A DNA stretch of 64,000 nucleotides from Melieria omissa (GCA_963971225.1 OZ020268.1:33815848-33879847), one strand, 5' to 3'; positions 48,480 to 61,095 are shown, numbered from the stretch's first letter. Numbers and translations are program-made. The notes: generated by a model from the letters alone, not told the origin.

Positions 48480-49560
48480 TTTTTGTTTAAACACTAAATT
48501 AAGACAGCACACAGCTCAGGCAGTTACGAGTAAAGCAATTATCCGCAGGTCACGGCTAATTACAAAGCGAACTATGTGCTAAGCACAAAATGCAAATATG
48601 CATTAAAACTAATAACGATATGTGTGCTCGTGTGCTCGCGGGAGTTGAAATTATATTATTAAATATTTCAGTGGCACCTAATGCTGAGCGCGTTTGCGCT
48701 TAATGTGAGTTCGACAATGGAAATAATTTAAATTCAAATTTAAAGTCAAATGCCCCAGTTGTAATTCACACGTGCGATTTCTAATTTGCTTTTGAACGCA
48801 GCTGTGCGCACACACACACACACAAACATATCGTACGAGGACGCGCTCAGCGTTGCAGGCGAACTGAGCAAAGGTAGCGCACGCAATTCACTGCGAACAT
48901 AAATAGCGAACGTATTTACCTGATCGCTTGTGTCTGTGTGCGTGTTGCATACAAATTTGCAAATCACTAATTAAAGGCGAAATTTTTCTTTCATTACGCC
49001 AAACTGAGCGACCGTCCGAAATGGCGCAGTGTTTGCCTAAAATGCCTAAAAACGAATTTATGAGCGTCTGTAAGCCTCCAGTCAGCCATTCAATGTGCAC
49101 ACAAACATACAAACATATAATTGCGGCCATTTTTTATACGGCTCATAGAATGTGTACGCGCCATTGGCGATACCAGCGCCAGTAGCCGCAGCAACGGTCG
49201 TAAAAGAAAACAAATAAATTTCGGCAAATAATCCTTTTGGCAAATGCAAACATTTATCTTATTTTTATACCCGGCTTTCGAGGCTTTAGGCGACCACTGA
49301 CGCCGCCTAAACACACACATGCACACACTAACACGCACGCATCCATCTAGAGTAAACAGCCCAATCGACAGCGCCAACCATACCAAAAAATTAAATTATT
49401 CGGGCATTTTGGTGCGACGATGAGTCGATGCGACGACATCAATATTGAGCAACTAAAGTGGCGTGCGAAAAATTATTGTTTCGGCAGACTACGCAATGCG
49501 TTCGACAAGGATCTAATGTGAGTTAGCTCAGCCAAACTACGCGCAACACACACACACTCG
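48480..49560. other. unique block, candidate regulatory DNA
   Basis: Non-repetitive and CA-rich (48811-48826, 49311-49330). A possible minus-strand donor, ATCAG then GTAAATACG, lies at 48912-48925. No coding exon recognised. Confidence 0.3.
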
Positions 49561-50008
49561 CTCACTGGTACAGCTAAAAGAACAACATACAAACAGAAGC
49601 TAATAGGTTCTTGTGTGTGTGTCTAAAAGTTGTATTTGCTTATAGCCGCAAAAATGTAATCAAGTTTCTGTTGCTGTTGTTGATTTTTTTCGTGTTGCTG
49701 TGCTTTGGGACATTAGGAAAATTCTTTGTCTCATACGATCGACATGTGTGACAGCATTTACTATATTGCAAATATTTGAGCTATTCGTGGCTTCTTCAAC
49801 TATTCACCGTTATGTGTGACATGTTTGGCATGCGGAGCTGCTGGATGTTAGATGGTACGAGATGGGACAAAAGGCTGCCAGATTAGCTCGAATTTTATAG
49901 AATTTAGGCAAATTGTTGCAAATTATATTTTTAAATATTTTTTTACAGAAATTTTTAGTATTTTTTTTATTTGTAAGTATATGAAATAATAAACAAAAAT
50001 AGTAAAAA

Positions 50009-52099
50009 ACTAACTAAACTAACTAAACTAACAAAACTAACTAAATTAACTAAACTCACTAAACTAATTTAACTAACTAAATTAACTAAACTAACTAAAC
50101 TAACAAAAGTAACTAACCTAACTTAACTAACTTAACTAACTAATCTAACTACTGACTAAACTAACTAAACTAACTCAACTAACTAACCTAACTAAACTAA
50201 CTAAACTAACTAAACTAACTAAACTAACTAAACTAACTAAACTAACTAAACTAACTAAACTAACTAAACTAACCAAACTAACTAAACTAACTAAACTAAC
50301 TAAACTAACTAAACTAACTAAACTAACTAAACTAACTAAACTAACTAAACTAACTAAACTAACTAAACTAACTAAACTAACTAAACTAACTAAACTAACT
50401 AAACTAACTAAACTAACTAAACTAACTAAACTAACTAAACTAACTAAACTAACTAAACTAACTAAACTAACTAAACTAACTAAACTAACTAAACTAACTA
50501 AACTAACTAAACTAACTAAACTAACTAAACTAACTAAACTAACTAAACTAACTAAACTAACTAAACTAACTAAACTAACTAAACTAACTCAACTAACTAA
50601 ACTAACTAAACTAACTAAACTAACTAAACTAACTAAACTAACTAAACTAACTAAACTAACTAAACTAACTAAACTAACTAAACTAACTAAACTAACTAAA
50701 CTAACTAAACTAACTAAACTAACTAAACTAACTAAACTAACTAAACTAACTAAACTATCTAAACTAACTAAACTAACTAAACTAACTAAACTAACTAAAC
50801 TAACTAAACTAACTAAACTAACTAAACTAACTAAACTAACTAAACTAACTAAACTAACTAAACTAACTAAACTAACTAAACTAACTAAACTAACTAAACT
50901 AACTAAACTAACTAAACTAACTAAACTAACTAAACTAACTAAACTAACTAAACTAACTAAACTAACTAAACTAACTAAACTAACTAAACTAAACTAACTA
51001 ACTAAACTAACTAAACTAACTAAACTAACTAAACTAACTAAACTAACTAAACTAACTAAACTAACTAAACTAACTAAACTAACTAAACTAACTAAACTAA
51101 CTAAACTAACTAAACTAACTAAACTAACTAAACTAACTAAACTAACTAAACTAACTAAACCAACTAAACCAACTAAACTAACTAAACTAACTAAACTAAC
51201 TAAACTAACTAAACTAACTAAACTAACTAAACTAACTAAACTAACTAAACTAACTAAACTAACTAAACTAACTAAACTAACTAAACTAACTAAACTAACT
51301 AAACTAACTAAACTAACTAAACTAACTAAACTAACTAAACTAACTAAACTAACTAAACTAACTAAACTAACTAAACTAACTACACTAACTAAATTAACTA
51401 AACTAACTAAACTAACTAAACTAACTAAACTAACTAAACTAACTAAACTAACTAAACTAACTAAACTAACTAAACTAACTAAACTAAGTAAACTAAGTAA
51501 ACTAACTAAACTAACTAAACTAACTAAACTAACTAAACTAACTAAACCAACTAAACTAACTAAACTAACTAAACTAACTAAACTAACTAAACTAACTAAA
51601 CTAACTAAACTAACCAAACTAACTAAACCAACTAAACTAACTAAACTCACTAAACTAACTTAACTAACTAAAATAGATAAAAACTTACTAAACTAACTAA
51701 AATAACTAAACTTACTAAACTAACTAAACTAACTAAAAAAGCTTAACTAACTAAACTAACTAAAAAAGCTTAACTTACTAAACTAACTAAACCAACTAAA
51801 CTAACTTAACTAACTAAAATAGATAAAAACTTGCTAAACTAACTAAAACAACTAAACTTACTAAACTAACTAAACTAACTGAACTAACTAAACTAACTAA
51901 ACTAACTAAACTAACTAAACTAACTAAACTAACTAAACTAACTTAACTAACTAAACTAACTAAACTAACTAAACTAACTTAACTAACTAAACTAACTAAA
52001 CTAACTGAACTAACTAAACTAGCTAAACTAACTGAACTAACTTAACTCACTAAACTAACTAAACTAACTAAACTAGCTTAACTAACTAAACTGAACTAA
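50009..52099. repeat. 2.1-kb satellite array of a 9-bp unit (CTAACTAAA)
   Basis: About 230 copies of CTAACTAAA. The core (about 50160-51650) is nearly uniform with scattered single-base variants; both edges are degenerate. Because the unit is three codons, it yields a spurious minus-strand frame of repeated Ser-Leu-Val. Flanking copies with A-AAGCTTAACT or TAGATAAAAACTT variants appear at 51670-51840, some duplicated as larger units. Confidence 0.98.
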
Positions 52100-52176
52100 T
52101 TAGAGACCAACCGATTCTTAATTTTTTTCCCCCAACGCCAATTTATTGCCCAGAGGAGGGTCGATCAGACTCCGTA

Positions 52177-52290
52177 GTTCACTAACCAAATAACTAACTA
52201 ATCAGTCTCTGTAACTAACTAACCAAATAACTAACTAATCAGTCTCTGTAACTAACTAACCAAATACCTAACTAATCAGTCTATGTAACT
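52177..52290. repeat. 37-bp tandem repeat, three copies
   Basis: ACTAACCAAATA(A/C)CTAACTAATCAGTCT(C/A)TG-type units with period 37 follow the 9-bp array. They combine the array motif with an ATCAGTCTCTG insert. Confidence 0.85.
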
Positions 52291-54274
52291 ATTTAACAAT
52301 TGCAGTGAAATGCCAATAAATTCAATCAATGCATTAAGCACAAATTTCACTTATTTCGTAATCGTTGATCAAAGTCACATTCCTCCTACTTGCACAAAAT
52401 TTTGATTTCAAAAATCCAAAATAAATATAATTACCCAAATAACCTTATCTAACCTTACGTGAAGTGTCACCTTTTTTCTGATTAAGTAAAATATTAGTCT
52501 GAAGTCAAACATTTCAATAAACCCCAAACGCAATTAATTCTCCTCAATTAGGCTTAATTAACGTTCATATTGTATTATCTACCATCTGGCAACGCCAATA
52601 CAACCTGCATCGTCCAGGCAGCAACAACTATGACTATGTACATACATATGTATATAAATATTCATATGGCAGTTAGTTGTGTGCATATTTCCCATAGTCT
52701 TCCAACTGACTAACTTGTGTCCGCTGGGGGCCGAGCAATTTGTTTGTGGCCTAATTTAGTTTGATTAAATTGCAACACCAGCTGAGGAATCGCCCGAGTC
52801 TATCAATCTATTGACGCCTCTCCGCTGGGTATATCAAATAAAAGTTCATCATTTCGACAACTTCAAAGCGAGCCCAAAGTCAAAAAAGGTCAGTGGGCAA
52901 TGGGCGATTTGTATGCGTGCAGGCAATTCACTGTCGGCTTTAAGCGGCACCCAATTCATCTGTATGGAAATTTTATAGGCATTCCCAAAATTCTATGCTG
53001 CACACACACGCACACAATGACCCAAAAAAAAATTGAAATTTTCCTTTCACACACAGCCATTCACCGCGGCAATGAATGTTGTATGCTGCGCGCCCAGCAC
53101 CTGTAGCCGAATATTCCATAACATACCAGCTTTTTCACATGATTTATGAAATTCTCATTCATTGTTTGCATTGTGCAAAGGAAATGCTTCACTTCATCTC
53201 TAGGCTTTGTTGGCGAATTTATTACGACTGAATGTAAGCGACTTGCGCAATTCCATTATGTTTCATTTATTAAAGCCAACACAATACGGCAGGAGTCGTA
53301 GTTGCTTTTGTACGCAAGTCGTAGCGGAAGACCGAAAAGGGATGGGCGGGCATGCGACATAATGCCACAGTTATAGCATTTCTGACATTTAAATATTAAC
53401 TTATTAAAACGCGCAGAGTCGTTGCGTGAATTTTTGATTACAATTGCGGCTTTCGCTGAAAGGATACACAAAGCCATATTCAGATGACGCCATTCAGATG
53501 AAGTATGTGACTCTTCGGTCTTCAAGGCTGAAATAATTTGCAATGAATAGTTTGACTAATTTTGCGGTTAACAGTGACACAAGACTGAGACAAATGCAAA
53601 TTGTAGTTAAGGTCAAAGAAAACCTTATTGGATAGCAGAGAGTGAAAGTAAAGTTTGTCAACACTTAAACAAAACAAAAAACAAGCTGGAAGGCTTATAT
53701 GTTACTCACAAATTTGTATTTAAATTTAAACTTTGGAAATGTGAATGTGCTTACTTCAATCTAGCAAGAAAATACCGAAACCTGAAAAAACGCATCGTTT
53801 TTGGTAGCCAAGCGGCAAACAAGGCATTAAAATCATACCCAGCATACTCGAAACTGGGATAGGAATACCTTGAAAAGCTAGATGAACTTGCCTCTACAAT
53901 CAGGTATGGGTCCACTGAGTTCTGTATCACACTGGAATTGAAGCAAATGTACAGACCGACAAGCTTACAAGTAGGGACGCTTATATCTCTTTCGGCTCAG
54001 AACCTTTTTGTGGTTTGGGAAGAGGAGCTTTATCCGTCCTAACCACTAAAGACAAGATGACCAGTAGGAACCATTACTGAGAAAACCAACCAGGCTCAGA
54101 ACATTCCAAACCGGTTATCAGACCATATACCAGGAAAAGATTCTAGGAATTGATGAGCCTTTCAAAGAATAATCTAAGAATTATTACAAGTAAGTTGACA
54201 GAGTTTGTAGATTGCATTATTACACCGTCCGAAAACAAATTTTACACACCCAAAAATCAATATACTCGCGAAAC

Positions 54275-54653
54275 TAGGGGCCGAAATGTAGTAAAAATGG
54301 GTTTTTTTTTCTCTCTGATGTCAGGATTTTTTATTAAAAGGAATTTGTCATTTCAAGGACATGTTTATTTCAAAAATATATTTTAAAAATTGAGTGCATT
54401 GTAGAATAACAATATGGGTACCAAATGAAAGAGAAAAATCCTTAGAAATTTCGCTAATATAATGTTTTGGTGCAAAAGGACGAAGAGGTATTGAAAATGT
54501 CCTTTTAAAACTTTATCCTTTAATATCCTTAGAAATTTCTAATAGTTTTTTTTTTAATATATCTGAAGGACTAATATGTACACTACCATCCTTGAATTTC
54601 GTCCTTCTAACTTTATTAGTTTAAGATATAAAAAATTTAATACTTCTCTATAG
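54275..54653 (-). repeat. dispersed repeat family A, copy 2
   Basis: Inverted copy of 12523-12868. It ends where the LINE remnant begins. Confidence 0.85.
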
Positions 54654-54654
54654 G

Positions 54655-55310
54655 AAGGAAGAGTTACGTACGCCGATGACATCATCATTATGGTGACAGG
54701 ACCCTTCCTAGATACAATTAGTGGCATCTTGGAGGACGCTCTGAGGACTCTGAGCAGTTGGGCCGCTCGATGCGGGCTGGGGATTAATCCTACTAAAACA
54801 AAGCTGCTACTGTCTACAAGGAAGTACAAGGTGCCCCCATTTTGACTGCCAAAGCTAACGACGAGCTTATGTTATCCTCAGAAGCTAAATATCTTGGAGT
54901 CATATTGGACACCAAACTCAGCTGGAAAACTAATATACTAGCCAAACAGCCATTTAGGTACTCACCAAGCCCATAGTCAAATCCAAACTAGTCAGAGACT
55001 GTAAGGAGTTGTTAGGGTTGGTGGCCGGCCGGGTGGAACTTACCATCTGCTGGATACGCGGTCACGCGGGTATCAGCGGAAACGAGTCAGTTGACTCGTT
55101 CCTTGGGGAATAGTCCGATTAGCTCTCTGGCTGATCTTTCTGAGACAAGACTGAAATGCATCAAGTCCTATTTGGACGATACGGGTTGGCTTTAAGGCCC
55201 AGTATCTTCTCCCATGCAGGGAAGACCCAATCGAGGAGGCGACAGCAAAACGGTACAAAGTGCTACTACGGTGTGCTCAGTGAGCACGCAGTCGCTGCTA
55301 CCTACCTATC
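54655..55310 (+). mobile_element. broken LINE with RT and RNase H remnants
   Basis: The frame from 54660 reads TYADDIIIMVTGPFLDTISG, where ADD is the reverse-transcriptase catalytic motif, then LRTLSSWAARCGLGINPTKT up to a stop near 54844. After a frame change, EAKYLGVILDTKLSWKT gives the YLGVxLDxxLxW motif. Farther on, VELTICWIRGHAGISGNES matches the RNase H HxGIxGNE segment. It belongs to the I/R1/Jockey-related group with an RNase H domain. Internal deletions and frameshifts make it dead. It ends in a CTACCTAC tail at 55297-55311. Confidence 0.85.
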
Positions 55311-55699
55311 TATAGGAAGTAACTAAGCAAGTATCTTGTATCTCAAAATCTTAGCCCTGATATAGAACATAAAATTGGAAAATGACTTCAATCCTAATCA
55401 AGAACTTCAAACTGTTGAAAGTACAAAAAACAAACGTGTCTTCGTTCAACAATCAAACTCTTTAATAATTTTAAGGATACAAAAAAATGTTACAACATAA
55501 ATACTCAGCACGTAAACGCACTTTAAACACAAAAAATTACTTAAGAATATGTTTGTTTTAAAATCAAAAAAGCCAACATGAAAATGTCCTTCCTCGGCTT
55601 AAAGTGATCCTTCGGCCTATCATATTACGTTTTCCTAACACAACATTCTAATCCACGGGGCATAAAACTATACTATGTACAAACAACACGAGCTCATCA

Positions 55700-56880
55700 A
55701 ATATGTATGTTGAAATTAAAGAAATCCGCCCATTTAAACCAGCAACACCCAGCACCCGACATGCGCGTGTCCGTTCACAAGAGCCAACGCGTCGAGTGTT
55801 TTGGGAGTAAACAAACAAAAAGTCACTGTTGCGGTCGCAACAGTAAATCAACAGTAAACCAAAAACAACAACAACAATGGCAACAACAACAGAAAAAATG
55901 GCAAAGTAAAACAACAGAATTTTGAGTCAATTTATTTTTATTGTCCCTAGCGACAATTTTGTTGCTGCTGCCACAGCGTTGCCACATGTATTACTCATGC
56001 CATACCCACAATGTGGCGGCAAGTGTGCGGGCGGAGCTGGTAGCCATTTGCGCTTGTAGTCAATTTTATGACGATGTTTTGTTGTTGTTGTTATTGTTGT
56101 TTATTTTCGTTGCTGTTTGCTATACGTTCAACATTTCGGTTGCTCGAATTTTCGGCACTGGTGTACTTCCGCTCCGTTTTGGTATTTGCACAGCGCGTCG
56201 GCTATTATCATAAAATATGCGCCAACACTAATTTTTTGCATTTTCTATTTTTTCAATTTTTTCCTGTTTACTTTTGTTGGTTTTTTTTACTAATTCGGGT
56301 AAAAGCCAGCGCACCGCACTTCTGTTCGGCAAGCAAAGAGTTATGCAACTAAATGTTATTGGACTCGAACTCGCTTCGTAACTGACCGAAAGGAAATATC
56401 GAGCGTTGCATTTTTGCACTTTTCCTGTTGTCATCTTTGGGCTCCAATCGACAGCTGCTTGCGACACCGAGACAGCAAAGGCGCTATTTCTACTGCATAA
56501 TTTTTGGCTATTATTGACACTCAGATATTTTTCGTTTTAGTTGCCCAACAACAACCTTAACTCCCACGCTGCGCTAACAACCCACACAGCAGTGTCGGCA
56601 TTGCTTTTCAATTGTGCAGCACAAACTTTGCTGTGGACCGATGATAGTTGCGGCTGCAGCGTAACTGACGTCAGTAGTTGACGGCGCGCGATAACAGCTG
56701 CAGCCGACAGTGGCAGCGCGCTGCTTCAACAGCCCGAAATGGCAATATCCTGTCGTCATTTCGGGCTGTTTGTGTGAGGGCGCCCGCAGGTAACGGCACA
56801 AACTTTTGCACAAATTTTTTCATTTTTTTTATGTGCCCATGAGAGCTGCGCTGCGTTGTGCAAATATTGCAGTTATATAA
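55700..56880. other. unique GC-rich block; candidate promoter
   Basis: The 56560-56800 part is among the most GC-rich of the window. It holds TGACGTCAGT at 56667-56676 (CRE-like), CAGCTG sites and a strong hairpin (56728-56770). CAACAACAACA runs lie at 55860-55900. It could be a transcription start region for a long Frq isoform or another gene. Confidence 0.4.
56728..56770. other. perfect 14-bp inverted repeat (hairpin)
   Basis: AACAGCCCGAAATG (56728-56741) and CATTTCGGGCTGTT (56757-56770) are exact inverses, separated by 15 nt. Confidence 0.9.
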
Positions 56881-57109
56881 CGGTTATTGCGCCCATAAGG
56901 CGGCTTAGCAAATGTGCGCTGAGATATGACGAAAAGATCAACGGATTAAGTTATTTACTAAAGAGCGGCGCAAGCACTATAAAAATGGCTTGCAAGCCAT
57001 CGCTGTGCTTTCAAATACTGTCGCTCTTCTTCACTTTAACTAAAAAACCAAGCACTGCAGTGAAGAAAGCTTTTGATATTCATACGAATACTGCACGAAA
57101 CGACAATAG

Positions 57110-57260
57110 AACTTCAAGCACCTTGAAGTATAGAACAACATTGAAGTAGAACAACATTGAAGTAGAACAACACTGAAGTAGAACAATACTGCAGTGGAAC
57201 AGCACGGAAGTAGAACAACACTGAAGTAGAACAAGACTGAAATGAAGCAATGAAGTAGAA
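57110..57260. repeat. 16-bp minisatellite
   Basis: About nine copies of GAAGTAGAACAACACT with point variants. It gives a spurious Cys/Ser-rich minus-strand frame. Confidence 0.92.
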
Positions 57261-58050
57261 TATTTTCAAGCATACGGTGTTATGTTTTGCACGATCGGAG
57301 TAGCTGATGTTTGTTTTTGGTATTTTGTATGGAATCTGGGCTGCATTTCAAGCATTACTACAAGATTCATGTAAAAAAAACGCAGGTTTAAAACATGTTT
57401 TTTCGATATTTATTTAAGTCTGTTTCACTCGGTGTGAAGTAGAAGTTATGTTTCACTCGGTGTGCTTGCTGTGATTTACTGTTACTTAACCTCATTATAG
57501 CTTTCTGTTTTGATGTTTTGCTCCACAACAGAACAGAAGCACTGTCGCTGCTGTAGCGAAAAGGTTTTCGAATGATGCAGTGCTTGCTTTGTTGCAGAAT
57601 AGAACTATTGAGCATTTGAATTCGCTGTTAACGCGACGCTGAAGTACAGTACTTGACAGTACTGTGCAGTAGTGAAGTGTGCCCAATAGAAGCTTTTGTG
57701 CAGCTCTTTATTATTTACACAACTGGCGATTTGAACGTTGCAAAGGTAGAAAATAGGGGGAGATAGAAGAAGAAGCGATAGACCAGCATAAGCCGCCACT
57801 CAGCACGTATTTTTCGAGCAATTGTGGTTTAAATTACAAAAAAAAGAAGCAAGGACTAAGAAAGTGTTTATGGAATAGTTGAGGGTAAAAGCCAATCGGT
57901 CCACTTTGTGTGTATGGGTGAGTATGTGTGTTATATGTAAAATTAGTATCATTTTCAAAATTAAAGCATTGTAAATCTACATTAAATATACCTTAAGTAA
58001 AAGTGCAAACTTTAAGCTTGGACTCAAGGTTCCCCATCTTCTCACTTTGA

Positions 58051-58549
58051 CCCTATCGACCCCGAATTTTACCCTGTGTCTCGATATTACTTTTTGGTAT
58101 TTAAATCATGAAACACTTCCACACGCAATTTGAAGTCGCCACGCCTCTTCGTTAAAGCTCTAGAGCTAGTTTGCATTTGAACAATTTTAGCTTAAAACGG
58201 GTTAAAAAAATTTTGTATCAATATTTTTTATTTACAGAAAAATTATTTCATATTTATGAAAAAATACAGAATTATCACTTTTTGATTTTATTTAACCATT
58301 ATTAAAGAAACAATGTTTTAATCAAACGCGTCCAATTCGTAGACTTCAATTAGAACACAAACTTTCCCTGATATTGCTGCAAATTATTGGAAATTTGTTG
58401 GGCATAACAGTAACATTTTTGTAATTTTCTTGGAATTCACGTCTTAAAATATTTATTTGTTGGTGCCTACTTAAATGAAACCCATAAATCAATCGTAGCT
58501 TTTGTTATAAGAGGACATATAGGTGAAGTTGCTCTTAGGGTCGAAAGGG
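58051..58549. mobile_element. TTAA-type MITE family with CCCTTTCGACCC ends, copy 1
   Basis: The right end GGGTCGAAAGGG is followed by TTAA (58550-58553). The left end CCCTATCGACCCC is preceded by TTGA, one base from TTAA. An inverted copy with the same ends lies at 62286-62804. Body words shared include AACACAAACTTTCCCTGATAT and TAGGCACCAACAAAT (inverted). Non-coding. Confidence 0.8.
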
Positions 58550-59099
58550 TTAATCAGGATTTGATTTTGCGAGTGACTTCTTATACAATTTTTGAGCCGA
58601 AAACCATTTGAAATCATACTTGCAGCCTGCAATTTTTGTAAAAAACAAATATTTGGAAGAGGTTAGAACGTTCAAACGTATTATTTCAGATATACGATTT
58701 TATTTGATTTTTTTGAATAGTACTTGAAATTTATAAAAGATCCCAATAACTCCTACGTGAACATTTCTGTTAACTTGACAGTGGTCATAAACACCTCAAG
58801 AGCTTACAAATTTAATAAATTTTTAACGAATTTCATTCTAAACATGATAGCAGTTCAATATATATCAAACGACATACGTATAGTAACGTTTTTCATGACA
58901 TGGCTTAAGCAAACTTTCGCTCGTCCTCTTTCATCCCAGTTTTTCTCCACGAATAGCACTTAACTCTTCTTGATCTCATCTACTTTCAGCTAATGTCACT
59001 CACTTTCTGCCTCAAAGTATCCATTTTAGGACTTTTTTTGATTACAATTTTATAAAGTTTAAAGCAAAAAAAATTAAATTTTGTTGCACCCAACATAAA

Positions 59100-60240
59100 A
59101 ACTGTAGACCAAAACCCTCAAGCCACGTTTGTCTGGCAAAAACCGTGTTGCTTCAGTCTTTCTCTTCGCTGGTGCACAAAAACTAACTTACACAACTTTT
59201 TCAATCTTACTTGTGTACAGTTTTTGCAGCTCACCGTTCACTTCTCTTTTCATTGCGCCTGCTGACATTCACAACACACAGCAAGTCTGTCATTTCGTTT
59301 TGCCTCAACCGGAACTGCACCAACTGTGCTCCAGTAACAGCTACAACAACCATCACTAACTAATATATCGCAGCAACACTGAAAGCGTAAAACAAATAAA
59401 ATTAGTTGACATTCTGCTGTGCATTTCATTGCCGCTTCGCTCCTCATTTGTCAGCCACTTCAACTTTAAATCACCTCAAGGTTTCTCTTCTAGCCGCCCA
59501 CATCCCATTTTTTTCCAACTGATTTCATGATCATTTGCCATTTTGCCTTACAATTTTACGTCCTGGCACTTTTTGCCATCACTCAGCGAATGTGTTTTGT
59601 TTTTGCAATTTTATCAGAGTGCAAAGCAGCCTTTGCTGGCGCATCATTTCCATAACCAGAAACCAGCCAAGCGCACACAAAATGTCCCATTGTCATTTAC
59701 AGTTTTTTTTAATCTGAATTTGCCAGCCTTTGTTTGCTGCCTTCCGCTGTGCTCACTATCCTTTTCATGTCCTTTTTGCATTTCGCTAGCATCAAACCGG
59801 ATTTGTCATGTATTTAGCCTACAGTTAACTGTAAAATTGACCATTGATTTTGCTGCTTTACATTTTTTCTTCCTTCTATTCTTTTTGCCCTCACGACTTT
59901 TTGCAACGCCAACCACATTGCAGCACACGAAGGCTGCGGTCGTAGCTGCAGGCGGCTACATGAGGTCGCATCAATTCTCCACTTGATTACTTCGGCAGAA
60001 TGTGTGTGTGTGTGTGTTTGTATATATAATGTGCGAAAGTGCTTTGCAGCATAAATTGCTGCGATTTCATTGTGTAAGCGGCTTAAAGTATTTCGGTGAA
60101 TCCAGAAAATTTTTGCAATTGTGGTCAACTCTTTTGTCATGAAGCCATGAATTTATAAATAAGAATGTCACACAGCTGGCGGCCGCTTTATCAGATTTCA
60201 TTTGATTCGTTTTACTTGCGAATATCAGCTATAATCCTGA
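59100..60240. other. unique block; candidate regulatory DNA
   Basis: Non-repetitive, T/C-rich on the plus strand, with a TG run at 60000-60019. A 147-residue plus ORF (59543-59986) looks like chance given its composition. Confidence 0.3.
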
Positions 60241-60858
60241 CAGTTTTAATAATTTTTGCAAACATTTCAGTTTATTTTTTATTTTAATGTGCTACAGCAA
60301 TTTATTCCTTTTTGTAGCCATTGAGTACAATGTTGTAAGCATCAAAACCACATTGGGATCAACACTAATGTCTGCACATACAAAATTCCTCTTCAGTTGA
60401 AGGCATTATTCCAATGGCGTATATTACCAATTCAAGGCTCAAGTTGGTATCGACCACCAATTAGCACAAAATGAAAGAAGGCTTACTACACTTTTGAGCA
60501 TCACAAACGACCTTTAGAGAGAAAACAAAAAAGCATACTGTGCTCTATTTCACCTCTTTTCCTTATCTTCAAATTTCTTACCACACCTTAACTTACTTTA
60601 CATGGATGTGCTTTATCTTTCTGTACTTTGTCGTACATGTCATAATCACATTACACAGTGATTCTTTCCATAGAAAAAATTCAAAAAATTTATAGTTCAG
60701 AAATTAACAATTTTGATGTCATTCGAAAAACAAAACTCCAACTAAGATCCCAAAAAATCTGTGAAAAAATTAATTCTTGTATGTGCAAACGCTGCTCAAA
60801 GTCGGAACTTTTTTCACCAACAAATTTAAGGTAAATGCGTCATATTCCGGCATCTTAA

Positions 60859-61095
60859 CCCTTTCGGGACTACTGGGATAATACGTCCCAGCAGGTTTTT
60901 TAAGCCCCTCAAAACAATTATTCAAATCTTACGACCCACGCAAAATATTTCTTCAATTTCGGTGTTCTCGCATAAAAGGATGATTTCAGAATTTGTGAGC
61001 ATCCAATATAATTTTCTAACCCCAACATTCATGGAATGAGAATATTTCTACTTAGAGTATTTTGGATTTCAAAATTAAACTCCGTCCCGAAAGGG
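60859..61095. mobile_element. TTAA-flanked MITE, 237 bp, perfect 12-bp TIR
   Basis: TTAA at 60855-60858 and 61096-61099 flanks CCCTTTCGGGAC and its exact inverse GTCCCGAAAGGG. A subterminal inverted repeat, CTGGGA-TAATACG-TCCCAG, follows the left end (60873-60891). No ORF. Confidence 0.9.

Noticed and set aside
50994..51650. 218-residue minus-strand ORF of repeated Ser-Leu-Val
   Set aside because: It is a translation of the 9-bp satellite. A period divisible by three keeps one frame open by chance.
57040..57273. Cys/Leu-rich minus-strand ORF
   Set aside because: It is a translation of the 16-bp minisatellite.
59543..59986. 147-residue plus-strand ORF
   Set aside because: Rich in Phe, Leu, Ser and Cys from T/C-rich DNA, with no known motif.
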